Virus record (IMG/VR): IMGVR_UViG_3300045051_000794 | Span: 1 to 50,229 of that record | Direction: 5' to 3' (one strand) | DNA length: 50,229 nt | Origin: a virus | Part shown: one piece after another, positions 43,044-50,229 of the stretch | How the letters are laid out: each line of letters begins with the position of its first letter | Position numbering within the stretch: the first letter of the stretch is position 1 | Program-made: the position numbers and the translations under genes | The notes under the pieces: generated by a model | Told to the model about the DNA's origin: nothing | Seen by the model: the letters and a program-made list of their open reading frames with translations, nothing else | Databases searched by the model: none

Positions 43044-43276
43044 ACCCCCACGACCTCGACCTGATTGGTACCTGCTGCGCGATCGAGGCTCTGGCCGAGT
43101 GCGACACGAGTCACTGGCCGGAAGGCGCGCAGGTACTGCTCGGCTACGCGTTGGACCTGGCGAGACAGGCCCGCCGTGAAAACAGGTGCAAAAATAACCT
43201 CGCTGACATGGTCGCGCGCTACATCCAGAAGTGCTACCAGCTTCAGGCGGTGCTGGAGTTTCAGGGCTCGAACTAG
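43040..43276 (+). CDS. Small helical hypothetical protein
   Basis: A 78 aa protein rich in Cys/His/Ala helices (GTCCAIEALAECDTSHWPEG). It overlaps the preceding gene's stop. Not recognised. Confidence 0.4.
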   Translation: MNPHDLDLIGTCCAIEALAECDTSHWPEGAQVLLGYALDLARQARRENRCKNNLADMVARYIQKCYQLQAVLEFQGSN

Positions 43277-43287
43277 GGAGGCGGTCC

Positions 43288-43557
43288 GTGTCATTCAAGA
43301 TTTTGGACTTGATGCCGATTCGCGGCCAAGTGTTTCGCGTTGCGCAGATGGATGGCATGGTCTGTCGTCGGGACCTGTGGTGTCGAGTTGCGTTTCGCGA
43401 CGACGCGTGGGCGGTGACGCTGTACCGGTACGAGCGACAGGCCGAACACGACTGGGAGCCGATGACATCGATCCCGGAGGGCTATCTCGATTTGGCGGTC
43501 GAGGCGATTCGAAAAGCGCGGGAGTTCATTGTGATCGAGGACGGTGAATCTTCGTAG
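43288..43557 (+). CDS. Hypothetical protein
   Basis: An 89 aa protein with GTG start behind AGGGAGGCGG. It reads as a small beta sheet plus helix (FRVAQMDGMVCRRDLWCRVAFRDDAWAVTLYRYERQ). Not recognised. Confidence 0.4.
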   Translation: MSFKILDLMPIRGQVFRVAQMDGMVCRRDLWCRVAFRDDAWAVTLYRYERQAEHDWEPMTSIPEGYLDLAVEAIRKAREFIVIEDGESS

Positions 43558-43603
43558 TGAACGCTAGCCCATTAGGTTTTTAGACCACCGTCGGGTTACA
43601 AGG

Positions 43604-43813
43604 ATGGCACGACCAACGATTCGAAGCGAGGAACTGCTTCCGGTGCGGCGGGCGATTGCCGCCGGTATGTCGATCCGTCAAGCGGCTCGTGAGTTTCGGA
43701 TCGCGAGGATGACGATCTACAAGTACCTGCGAAAGGAATCTCATGCGCCCCCTTCTGATGCTTGCCGCGCTGCTGACGCTTCTGACTCTGACGCCGAGCC
43801 TCCCCGCGAGTGA
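43604..43813 (+). CDS. Resolvase-type HTH protein
   Basis: A 69 aa protein. Residues 1-45 form a helix-turn-helix of the resolvase/transposase type: VRRAIAAGMSIRQAAREFRIARMTIYKYLR. The tail is Ser/Asp-rich. It is placed at the end of the early operon before lysis-type genes, so it could activate late transcription. It overlaps the next ORF by 71 bp. Confidence 0.6.
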   Translation: MARPTIRSEELLPVRRAIAAGMSIRQAAREFRIARMTIYKYLRKESHAPPSDACRAADASDSDAEPPRE

Positions 43814-43931
43814 CTGCGCGAGCGGCAATTGCCGCGTCGAGCGAAGCCGCAAGGTCGAGCGCTACCGCAAGGTCGAGCGCGAAACGAAACGCGAGCGCAC
43901 CGTAATCCGCCGCGGGTCGTTGCGGCGCTAG
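43743..43931 (+). CDS. Small secreted basic protein
   Basis: A 62 aa ORF with a strong signal peptide (MRPLLMLAALLTLLTLTPSLPAS), a DCASGNC loop and a short repeat RKVERYRKVERETKRER. It overlaps the HTH gene in another frame. A CASGNC-type secreted peptide pattern is seen in planctomycetes. Possibly lysis-related, but unproven. Confidence 0.4.
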   Translation: MRPLLMLAALLTLLTLTPSLPASDCASGNCRVERSRKVERYRKVERETKRERTVIRRGSLRR

Positions 43932-44070
43932 TCGTGGGCTCGCAGTCGAAGGGCGGTTGGAGTCGGCCGGAACGCGGCGAGCTGCGATTCGAGCAGCGTA
44001 AGTCCTGGCGGCATGTAAAGTCGCTGGTCTGTCCGCGGCGGCGGAAGAAGTCGAGGCGGTGGAGGCGGGC

Positions 44071-44274
44071 ATGAGTGAGCAGCAAAAGTATCCGATCCTC
44101 GCGTATTTCAGGTGGGAACATCTCCCACCGAAGCTGCAAGCGGTTTCGCGCCCATTTGGCGAGCTTGCCGCAAAGCTGGCGGAGGATCTGAAACCTGGCG
44201 CGGAAGTTTCGGCCGCTTTGCGGAAGCTGCTTGAGGCGAAGGATTGTGCCGTCCGAGCGGCACTTGATAGTTAG
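44071..44274 (+). CDS. Conserved small phage protein
   Basis: A 67 aa protein of a family I recognise: YFRWEHLPPKLQAVSRPFGELA followed by ALRKLLEAKDCAVRAAL. It is often found near lysis genes of tailed phages. No function is known to me. Start ATG 44071 follows GGAGGCGGGC. Confidence 0.7.
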   Translation: MSEQQKYPILAYFRWEHLPPKLQAVSRPFGELAAKLAEDLKPGAEVSAALRKLLEAKDCAVRAALDS

Positions 44275-44301
44275 TTGGCGCTGGTTGGCGACGGGGTGCG
44301 C

Positions 44302-44331
44302 GCCCGCCGCGAGTGACAGCTCGCGGCGGGC
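44302..44331 (+). terminator. Strong hairpin, probable terminator or mRNA boundary
   Basis: A perfect 12-bp stem, GCCCGCCGCGAG (44302-44313) and CTCGCGGCGGGC (44320-44331), with a 6-nt loop. The following sequence TTCTCCC has only a short T run, so termination is likely partial. It separates the early operon from the lysis-like genes. Confidence 0.5.
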
Positions 44332-44358
44332 TTCTCCCGCAGGTCGAAAGGTCAGGGC

Positions 44359-44928
44359 ATGAGATCGCTAATCGCAATCGCGGTGCTCCTCGTTGCGGCG
44401 CCACTCGCCGCGCAGGAGCAGGCCCCGCCCTCGATACCGTACACGATGGAAATCCCGGCCTCAGTGCGGGAGTGGTATCGGAACCCGGACGGGAGCTGTG
44501 TCCAGTGCAGCATCGGCCTGTGTGGGATTTGGCAACTCCAGCCCGCGGCCGCGGCGCTGCTTTGGGACTCGCCCTTTGGACCGAAGGTCCGCGGCGGATC
44601 GGGGCCGAGTCGCGTCGACGCGTATTGTGAATCGCGCAAGATTCCTGTTTGGAACATCACCGGCGCGAACACCTGGGATTGGATGAAGTGGGCCGCTCGC
44701 ACCAGACGATTCGCCGCGATCGGCGCGGGGCGCATTCACTTCCAGACGCTCTATGGGTGGGACCCGTCCAGCAACACCTGGTACGTCGAAAACAACAACT
44801 CTCCCCAGCGGGTCGATTCGTACTCCTGGGAAGAGTTTCGCAGATTGCATCTTAGCTCGGGGCAGTGGGTCGTAGTTCTCGACTTGCCGCCCCCGGCTCC
44901 TGTCCCTCAATACGTTCGCTGGTGGTAG
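44359..44928 (+). CDS. Secreted cysteine-peptidase-like protein, candidate endolysin
   Basis: A 189 aa protein. A signal peptide (residues 1-18) is followed by GSCVQCSIGLCGIWQ, where a Cys may be the nucleophile, and later RIHFQTLYGW (possible catalytic His) and a YVENNNSP loop. The pattern fits a papain-like (C39/C70-type) fold. A role in peptidoglycan or protein cleavage at lysis is inferred from the secretion signal and the location near holin-like membrane proteins. Confidence 0.5.
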   Translation: MRSLIAIAVLLVAAPLAAQEQAPPSIPYTMEIPASVREWYRNPDGSCVQCSIGLCGIWQLQPAAAALLWDSPFGPKVRGGSGPSRVDAYCESRKIPVWNITGANTWDWMKWAARTRRFAAIGAGRIHFQTLYGWDPSSNTWYVENNNSPQRVDSYSWEEFRRLHLSSGQWVVVLDLPPPAPVPQYVRWW

Positions 44929-44941
44929 GAGGTACCACGCC

Positions 44942-46081
44942 ATGAAAAGGATCGCGGTTCTGATCGCGACGGTGCTTGCGCTGTCGCCGCTGTTCGAATT
45001 ATATGCTGACCCTGGCCCCGGTCGCCCGCTCTTTCGACGGCTATCCCCGGCGGCGCCGACGCAGAGTAAGACTCCGCAACTCCCTGGTCCGAAGCAAGAC
45101 GCCGCGAAGGATGATCGCGCCGTAAAGCCCGCAGAGAATGTGACGTCGGAGGCAACTAGCGGTGCTGAGGTTGACGTCGCCGAGGTCTTGCGACGCGGCG
45201 ACCGAGTCACTCGCTCTGGCGCTGGCCCGATGAGTGTTCCCGATCGGCTGATCGGTGACGCGATGGCTCCCCCGCCGGACGACAGTCATAAGTGGTTTCT
45301 GTCCATTCTCGTCGATGATGGCAAAGAGTCTCAGTCGCTACTGTACGACTTGAGGCACTCGCAGCATTTGCGCGCGTGGGTCGATCTCGACGAACCCCGA
45401 CAATCGTGGGCACATGCAACGATCTACCGGTACGGCGACGAGAGCCAGGACTGGCGCTGGAAGAACCTGAAGATCAGCCGCTTACCAGTGATGATCTTGC
45501 AACCTCCTGCGAAGCTGCTCGACGAACGCGATCCTAAGTCGTGGGAGTGGGGTGATCCGAAAGTCGTGGTCTGGCAATGGGACGGATACGACTCGACCAA
45601 TCCGGCTCGGGCCCAGCTCCGATCGGACGCCGTCCGCAAGGCGCTCACCGCGTACGTTGCCTCCATTCAATCAAAGCGATTCGATCGGCGGCTTGCGGGT
45701 CCCCAGTCCGAGGCACCTCCCCCCACACCCGGCGCGAAACAAGCATCGACGCCAGGCAGCAAGCAGGAAGGACAAGTCGCCGCACCGAGTATCCCAGTCG
45801 TCCCGAGCGTTCCCTCGTCGAATCCGGTGTTTCCGGCGGACCCTTTGATTCCCTCGGCGCCAATCGTGTCGTCGGGGGGCGCGTCGCTGGTGCTCACGGG
45901 TCTGAGCCTATTGGCGGGCGGATCGGGCACGACGAACCTGCTGCTGCTCACGATTGGGGTGCTCTCCGCGATCCGAACATGGAAGACCGTGCGCGGGAAG
46001 GCGAAGCTGCTCGACGACACCTCTTTCGCCGCCCTGACCGACGGCCTGAAAGCGATCGCGGGCCAAGCGAAACAGACGTAG
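44942..46081 (+). CDS. Secreted/membrane protein of the lysis region
   Basis: A 379 aa protein. Signal peptide (residues 1-20), a Pro/Ala-rich linker, a domain of mixed fold around 115-235 (KWFLSILVDDGKESQSLLYDLRHSQHLRAWV), a long Pro/Ser linker, then a hydrophobic segment (about 315-340) and a C-terminal helix. The central domain resembles a thioredoxin-like fold without the CxxC active site; that is weak. It follows the peptidase gene by 13 bp. Confidence 0.45.
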   Translation: MKRIAVLIATVLALSPLFELYADPGPGRPLFRRLSPAAPTQSKTPQLPGPKQDAAKDDRAVKPAENVTSEATSGAEVDVAEVLRRGDRVTRSGAGPMSVPDRLIGDAMAPPPDDSHKWFLSILVDDGKESQSLLYDLRHSQHLRAWVDLDEPRQSWAHATIYRYGDESQDWRWKNLKISRLPVMILQPPAKLLDERDPKSWEWGDPKVVVWQWDGYDSTNPARAQLRSDAVRKALTAYVASIQSKRFDRRLAGPQSEAPPPTPGAKQASTPGSKQEGQVAAPSIPVVPSVPSSNPVFPADPLIPSAPIVSSGGASLVLTGLSLLAGGSGTTNLLLLTIGVLSAIRTWKTVRGKAKLLDDTSFAALTDGLKAIAGQAKQT

Positions 46082-46104
46082 ACCGAGCCCCGCGTTTTCC
46101 ACGG

Positions 46105-46251
46105 GTGCGCTCGTTGTTCGAGCACACCTTGGACGCGCTGATCGGATGGCTGGAGATCGCCTCGCTGGCACCCATCGCGATCAAGATTTCCTGGGCAGTT
46201 GCGATCTTTCTTGCTGGACTGGTTGGGATTCGGCTAGTTCGGCGGACGTAA
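46105..46251 (+). CDS. Putative holin-like membrane peptide
   Basis: A 48 aa protein, GTG start. Two hydrophobic segments (ALIGWLEIASLAPIAI and WAVAIFLAGLVGIRLV) and a basic RLVRRT end. Size and position after the secreted lysis-region genes fit a holin. Evidence is topology only. Confidence 0.4.
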   Translation: MRSLFEHTLDALIGWLEIASLAPIAIKISWAVAIFLAGLVGIRLVRRT

Positions 46252-46273
46252 TCGAATCACGGAGAGAACGATC

Positions 46274-46465
46274 ATGGGTGGGGGGCGATTCAAACTGTAC
46301 CGCGACGCAAAGCGGGAATGGCGATGGACGTTCGAGGCGAAGAATGGCGAGTCAATCGCCGTTTCGAGCGAGGGGTACAAGCGAAAGTCCGATGCCGTTG
46401 AAGGCATTCGGATGATCGCCAATGCGTCGCGGATCTCGGCGGACGATTTGATCGACGAAGAGTAG
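46274..46465 (+). CDS. DUF1508 (YegP-like) protein
   Basis: A 63 aa protein with the family signature FKLYRDAKREWRWTFEAKNGESIAVSSEGYKRKSDA. DUF1508 proteins are small, widely spread and of unknown function; E. coli YegP is a tandem copy. In a phage this is an accessory gene. Confidence 0.8.
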   Translation: MGGGRFKLYRDAKREWRWTFEAKNGESIAVSSEGYKRKSDAVEGIRMIANASRISADDLIDEE

Positions 46466-46474
46466 TCACAAGCA

Positions 46475-46843
46475 ATGAGTGACGTGATCGAAATCCTCGA
46501 CTTCGAAGGCCGCGGAAAGATGGCCTTTTTTGCGTGTCCAGGATGTCGCGAAAATCATTGCATACCAGTGGAAGGATGCTTCGCGGCATGGCAATGGAAC
46601 GGCGACAGGGAGCGCCCTACGTTCTCGCCGTCGATTCTTGTCCGCGCGACCAAGATGACGCCGCTTGGAGAGCAGCAATACCGCGAGTGGATGAACGGCA
46701 TTAAGCCATGTCCGGAGCAATTCGACAGCGTGCCGACGGTGTGCCATTCGTTCGTTCGCGACGGAAAGATCGAATTCCTGTCGGATTGCACGCACGAACT
46801 GAAGGGCAAGACCGTTGATTTGGAGTCGGTGGAGTCGACATGA
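46475..46843 (+). CDS. DUF6527-like protein
   Basis: A 122 aa protein. Cys pairs CPGC, a W-x-W-N-G-D turn, PTFSPSI, then CHSFVRDGKIEFLSDCTHELKG. This pattern matches the DUF6527 family, whose function is unknown to me. The Cys and His residues may bind a metal. The ATG lies 9 bp after the DUF1508 gene. Confidence 0.7.
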   Translation: MSDVIEILDFEGRGKMAFFACPGCRENHCIPVEGCFAAWQWNGDRERPTFSPSILVRATKMTPLGEQQYREWMNGIKPCPEQFDSVPTVCHSFVRDGKIEFLSDCTHELKGKTVDLESVEST

Positions 46844-47124
46844 GCCTGGAGCCGGAAGCCCGAACCGCGAACGAGTACCGCGCAGCGTGCGGCGATCACT
46901 GCGCGCAACCGGGCGAGCTCGCGCGGCAAATGAGCGAGCTGCATGGGCGGGAGCAAATGGCGGCCGAAGCGCTGAGCAGCAAGGACGAGCTCATCGAGAC
47001 GCTCCGGGCCGACAATGAGCGACTGCGAGAGGAACTGCGGAGAGTTCGGAGCGGCGAGCGGCGCGAAACCCAAACGCGGCTCAACGAAATGATCATCGGC
47101 GGTCCGCCGATTGGTGATCAGTAG
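46840..47124 (+). CDS. Coiled-coil protein
   Basis: A 94 aa protein, mostly one long coiled coil (SSKDELIETLRADNERLREELRRV). Possibly a spanin or scaffold; no signal peptide is visible. ATG overlaps the preceding stop. Confidence 0.45.
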   Translation: MSLEPEARTANEYRAACGDHCAQPGELARQMSELHGREQMAAEALSSKDELIETLRADNERLREELRRVRSGERRETQTRLNEMIIGGPPIGDQ

Positions 47125-47157
47125 GGATTGGATGGCAATTTCACAGAGGGATAGCGA

Positions 47158-47472
47158 ATGAGCCAGGACGACTTCGAAGCATGGGTGAAAAGCACCGGAA
47201 CCGATCCGGCAAGTCTCGATGAAACGCAGCGAGTGCTGCTGCGCAAAGCGTTCGACGCGACGCGGCCAAAGGCCCCGGCGATTACTCCGCCGCGGTACCA
47301 AGACGGCGCCGAGGCCAAGGCTGGCGACAAGGTTGTCTTGCGGGGCACGGTAATCGAGGTCGGCGCGGGCGACGACCACGCAAACGTCATCGTGTTGCTC
47401 GACGAACGGACTCCTCCGGAGATGACGGAGTATCGAATCGGTCTCAACTCGCGGCAGTGCGAGCGAGCGTAG
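47158..47472 (+). CDS. Hypothetical protein
   Basis: A 104 aa protein. A helical first part (FEAWVKSTGTDPASLDETQRVLLRKAF) is followed by a small beta part (AGDKVVLRGTVIEVGAGDDHANVIVLL) resembling a small barrel. Not recognised. Confidence 0.45.
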   Translation: MSQDDFEAWVKSTGTDPASLDETQRVLLRKAFDATRPKAPAITPPRYQDGAEAKAGDKVVLRGTVIEVGAGDDHANVIVLLDERTPPEMTEYRIGLNSRQCERA

Positions 47473-47521
47473 CGATCCGAGCGGCCTGATCGAGTTGGCA
47501 TTCGACGACGAGGAGGGGGCG

Positions 47522-48322
47522 ATGAGCGGTGACATGGTGGTAATCGGTCGGGGATCGGACTCCTTCGGCGGACGAGTTAATGCGCGGTGCGGATTGCGGG
47601 GCATCTCTCGCGCCGCGGGGCATTGGTGCGTCTCGGCAGTCTCGCCGTTCCAGGTCGCGGACCCCGAGCGCGCGGCCCTCGTGCTGCCATCGGGGTTCGA
47701 CCGTCGCCTATTATTCGGCGCCGGATTGCTGCACGCCTCGTACGTCGAACGCCTGATCAATCCTCTTGTCCGTGGCTTTCGACACGTCCATCCTGGAGAC
47801 GTTTACCGCGCCGTCGCTCAGCGTGCGGGCGACCGGATGCGTCGCTTGCTCGACGAACTGATCGTCGGCGGTGGCGACGTGGCGTGGTCTGACGCTTACG
47901 ACAATCTGATCGTCAACACGGGCCTCGACGACTATCTCGACAAGTACTACAAGGGCTCGGCGTACACGGCTGCCCACTATGTCGGACTGACATCGTCCAG
48001 CCCGACCGTCGCGGCCGCTGACACCATGTCGTCGCACGGAGGATGGACCGAGTCGACAAGCTACTCGGAATCGACGCGACAGGCGTTCACGCCTGGATCG
48101 GTATCGAGCCAAAGCGTCTCGAATTCCGCGTCTAAAGCGGCATTCAGCATCAACGGGACCGTCACCGTCGGCGGCGCGTTCCTGACGACCAGTTCGACGA
48201 AAAGCGGAACGACGGGAACGCTGGTCGCCGCCGGGGCCTTCACCGGCGGAAATGCGGCGCTCCAGAACGGCTGGACGCTCAACGTGCAAGCCACGTTCAC
48301 GCAAGCGGACGACGGAGTCTAG
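47522..48322 (+). CDS. Tail fibre-associated protein
   Basis: A 266 aa protein. The N-terminal part (FRHVHPGDVYRAVAQRAGDRM) is helical; the C-terminal 130 residues (VGLTSSSPTVAAADTMSSHGG...) are Ser/Thr/Gly-rich beta sequence typical of fibre or baseplate-edge proteins. ATG 47522 is preceded by GAGGAGGGGGCG and preferred over TTG 47495. It starts the receptor-binding gene group. Confidence 0.55.
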   Translation: MSGDMVVIGRGSDSFGGRVNARCGLRGISRAAGHWCVSAVSPFQVADPERAALVLPSGFDRRLLFGAGLLHASYVERLINPLVRGFRHVHPGDVYRAVAQRAGDRMRRLLDELIVGGGDVAWSDAYDNLIVNTGLDDYLDKYYKGSAYTAAHYVGLTSSSPTVAAADTMSSHGGWTESTSYSESTRQAFTPGSVSSQSVSNSASKAAFSINGTVTVGGAFLTTSSTKSGTTGTLVAAGAFTGGNAALQNGWTLNVQATFTQADDGV

Positions 48323-48324
48323 CT

Positions 48325-48783
48325 ATGCTGTCGGCCGAACAAATGGCGGCGCTCGTCGCCGAGCTGCGGAAGCCTACGTATGCAAACCTCACGGAGGCGC
48401 AGGCGTTCGACGCGCTGCACAACGGGCCGATCATTGAAGATTCGGAGACGCGGCCCAAGCCATTTGCCTCGGCTGATCTGCTGACACTCCTGTCGGACGC
48501 TTCAGCCGCGAAGCTTGTGGCGTGTCCAAGCCTGCCGAATATCCGCGCGGACATCGCGGCGCAGGATCGCACTGCCCTCGCCGTGTGGGTGGCGATGTTA
48601 AAGCGCGGCGGCATTTTGACGGACTCCGAGGCGACGGCGATCGGCGGTGTGCTCGCGGCGACGGAAACCATCACCACGCAGCGGAGGGGGCACGCACCGA
48701 TTCGCGGTGGGACCTTCTTCTCGATGCCGAATCGCATCGAAGACACCGACTTCCATCTCGCCTACGAAGCTTCCAGGAGCTAG
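48325..48783 (+). CDS. Hypothetical protein of fibre operon
   Basis: A 152 aa protein, helical in its first half (MAALVAELRKPTYANLTEAQAFDALHNGP), resembling proteins found next to phage fibre genes. No motif identified. Follows the previous stop by 2 nt, and the next gene follows by 2 nt. Confidence 0.45.
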   Translation: MLSAEQMAALVAELRKPTYANLTEAQAFDALHNGPIIEDSETRPKPFASADLLTLLSDASAAKLVACPSLPNIRADIAAQDRTALAVWVAMLKRGGILTDSEATAIGGVLAATETITTQRRGHAPIRGGTFFSMPNRIEDTDFHLAYEASRS

Positions 48784-48785
48784 TT

Positions 48786-49568
48786 ATGAAGCTCGGTGTG
48801 CTCAAGTCGCCTGATAATCACCTGGTCACGATCAAGCTGCTCGGCATCTGCCGCAAGTGCCGACACCACCATCGCATCGAGGCCGCGCCTGACTCGCTTG
48901 GTAGGCTTGCGTTCGACTGGCAGCACAAGCACCGGCTCTGTGAGCTTGAGTCGCCAGGGTCTGTCGAATTTCTTTCGACAGAGCGGTTGATCCCCCGAGG
49001 CTTCGACGATCGGGTCTTCGAGGCCGCGGGCGTCGGTCCCCAATGGCTCGATTGGAAGCACAACGCCGACGTGAAGCTCTCTTATGCGGCCGACGCGGCG
49101 ATTACGATGGATCTTTCGGCATTAGCAGGATTGACATCTAACAATTTCCTTCAGGGCCGTGAATCGACGAGCGTTTCGAACTCGTCGAACTATCTCGACA
49201 TCCGTATCAGCGGAAAGTACATCAGCGGCACCACCCCAACTACTCCTGCCGAGTCGCGACTGTACCTTGTTACTCCCTGCGATGACACTCCAACTTGGCC
49301 TGACGTGTTCGACGGCACTGATAGCGCAGAAACAATAACCAACACGAATATCCTCGATTCACTGCCACTGATTTGGAGCGGGACAGTTAGCTCTTCGTCG
49401 AATGTTACGTATCCCATCGTGGGAGCTTTGACGCTGGCTCAAACGATCGGCTTCTGTCCGAAGGAATTTGTCCTCTTCTTTGCGCACGCCCACACCGCGG
49501 CCCTGAAGACTGACGCGGGTAACACGAACTCCCTGTACTACCAGGGCCTCTATGCGACGGTGATCTAG
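48786..49568 (+). CDS. Fibre/appendage protein
   Basis: A 260 aa protein. An N-terminal Cys/His-bearing part (GICRKCRHHHR) precedes a Ser/Thr-rich beta sequence from about residue 110. Probably a virion surface component. Its stop overlaps the GTG of the next gene. Confidence 0.5.
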   Translation: MKLGVLKSPDNHLVTIKLLGICRKCRHHHRIEAAPDSLGRLAFDWQHKHRLCELESPGSVEFLSTERLIPRGFDDRVFEAAGVGPQWLDWKHNADVKLSYAADAAITMDLSALAGLTSNNFLQGRESTSVSNSSNYLDIRISGKYISGTTPTTPAESRLYLVTPCDDTPTWPDVFDGTDSAETITNTNILDSLPLIWSGTVSSSSNVTYPIVGALTLAQTIGFCPKEFVLFFAHAHTAALKTDAGNTNSLYYQGLYATVI

Positions 49569-50229
49569 TGATCGCCACGGCAGTTCGAAGGCTCGGGGTT
49601 AATCCATCGCATCCGCTCAATCGCGGGCTCGTGTCGCACTTCATTTGCATGCCGGGTGAGATGGGTGGCGCAAGACTTCGGAACCAAGTCGCTCCACACC
49701 GATACGCTCGTTTCGTTACCAATACGACGAGGCCTTCGTGGTGGTCGTCGTTCGGTCGGTCCGGCGGCGCTGGATCGATCAAGTTCCAGCATAGCAGCAC
49801 GAACGGCGGTTATCTCGACCAGGACTACACGGGAATCTCCGGGTATCCGTTATCGCTCGCGGCGTGGGTGTATTGCGGAGGAATCACCGATACGTTCTAC
49901 CGTTCGATTTTGACCGTCGGCTCAGACGGGGCGAATCGTGGCTGGTGCAATATCGTCGTTCGCGGGACCACATCGACAGCGATGCGGTTTGGGATGACGA
50001 CAGACAACAACGACGTAGGTGGTGGAACGGCAACCGATACAAACACGACGAACTATTCTTCGGCGTGGCATCACGTGATTGGGGTCTGGCGGTCGGCGAC
50101 ATCGCGCGAACTGTACGTTGACGGGGTGCTGCTTGCGACCTATACGTCATCGGTGACGCTGGCCACGGGCATCGCAACAGGTTCAACGTGGCTCGGTGCT
50201 CAGAACCTTCGCGGGTCTGTCTCGGGCAA
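49568..50229 (+). CDS. LamG/concanavalin-like receptor-binding protein (5' part)
   Basis: The reading frame is open from GTG 49568 (overlapping the previous stop) to the window edge, giving at least 220 residues. Residues about 95-215 match a LamG-like jelly-roll: GYPLSLAAWVYC, WHHVIGVWRS, LYVDGVLLATY, WLGAQN. Such domains bind carbohydrates, so this is a candidate receptor-binding fibre. The 3' end is not in the window. Confidence 0.75.
   Translation, partial: MIATAVRRLGVNPSHPLNRGLVSHFICMPGEMGGARLRNQVAPHRYARFVTNTTRPSWWSSFGRSGGAGSIKFQHSSTNGGYLDQDYTGISGYPLSLAAWVYCGGITDTFYRSILTVGSDGANRGWCNIVVRGTTSTAMRFGMTTDNNDVGGGTATDTNTTNYSSAWHHVIGVWRSATSRELYVDGVLLATYTSSVTLATGIATGSTWLGAQNLRGSVSG

Overview
The window reads as one nearly complete temperate siphovirus genome (or prophage) of a high-GC Planctomycetes host. 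No host housekeeping block is visible. The phage assignment rests on the ordered head and tail module at the left end, an integrase beside a tRNA-derived attachment site, and a long block of small early genes. The planctomycete assignment rests on protein style: an SHD1-like secreted protein with a GYYRxDGTYV tail, a CPxC...CPRC zinc-ribbon membrane protein, a CAP-domain protein and an integrase of the NCGFGNxDCGTLP type. This is inference from recognised families, not from a database search.

Layout. 1-20.3 kb, rightward: terminase large subunit, small connector, lambda-type portal with a long extra C-terminus, prohead protease/major capsid fusion, decoration protein, head-tail joining proteins, tail tube, an overlapping pair of tail-assembly-chaperone-like ORFs, tape measure, distal tail proteins and a glycosyltransferase. 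20.4-22.8 kb: a zinc-ribbon membrane protein, a probable attP (5' half of a tRNA-Lys gene flanked by CTACTCC repeats) and the tyrosine integrase. 22.9-26.4 kb, leftward: dTMP kinase, WYL-like protein, TerB-BRCT protein, SHD1-like secreted protein and a small zinc-finger protein. 26.4-26.6 kb: a divergent control region. Its two flanking genes encode related zinc-finger proteins, a candidate lysis-lysogeny switch.

26.6-44.3 kb, rightward: excisionase-like HTH protein, CAP-domain protein, phage metallopeptidase, and two unknown genes set between three GGCNN pentamer arrays that each end in the palindrome GAACTGAGTTC. Then comes a noncoding region holding a cloverleaf-like RNA and a nested hairpin. 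It is followed by a tightly overlapping early operon: acetyltransferase, single-strand-annealing-like protein, 5'-3' exonuclease, MazG-like protein, two proteins with beta-clamp-binding-like motifs, Gp37/Gp68-family protein, C5 DNA methyltransferase, replication initiator-like protein and many small unknowns. No replicative helicase, primase or polymerase is visible, so replication probably borrows the host machinery.

44.3-47.5 kb: candidate lysis genes (secreted cysteine-peptidase-like protein, membrane proteins) and small accessory genes (DUF1508, DUF6527). 47.5-50.2 kb: fibre-type proteins, the last a LamG-like protein cut by the window edge.

Because attP lies in the middle, between structural and control genes, and fibre genes run off the right end toward the terminase at the left end, the sequence is best explained as a circularly permuted or free phage genome rather than a prophage with host flanks.

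The most unusual features are the pentamer arrays bounding two cassettes, the structured RNA region at 31.02-31.36 kb, and the divergent pair of paralogous zinc-finger genes.
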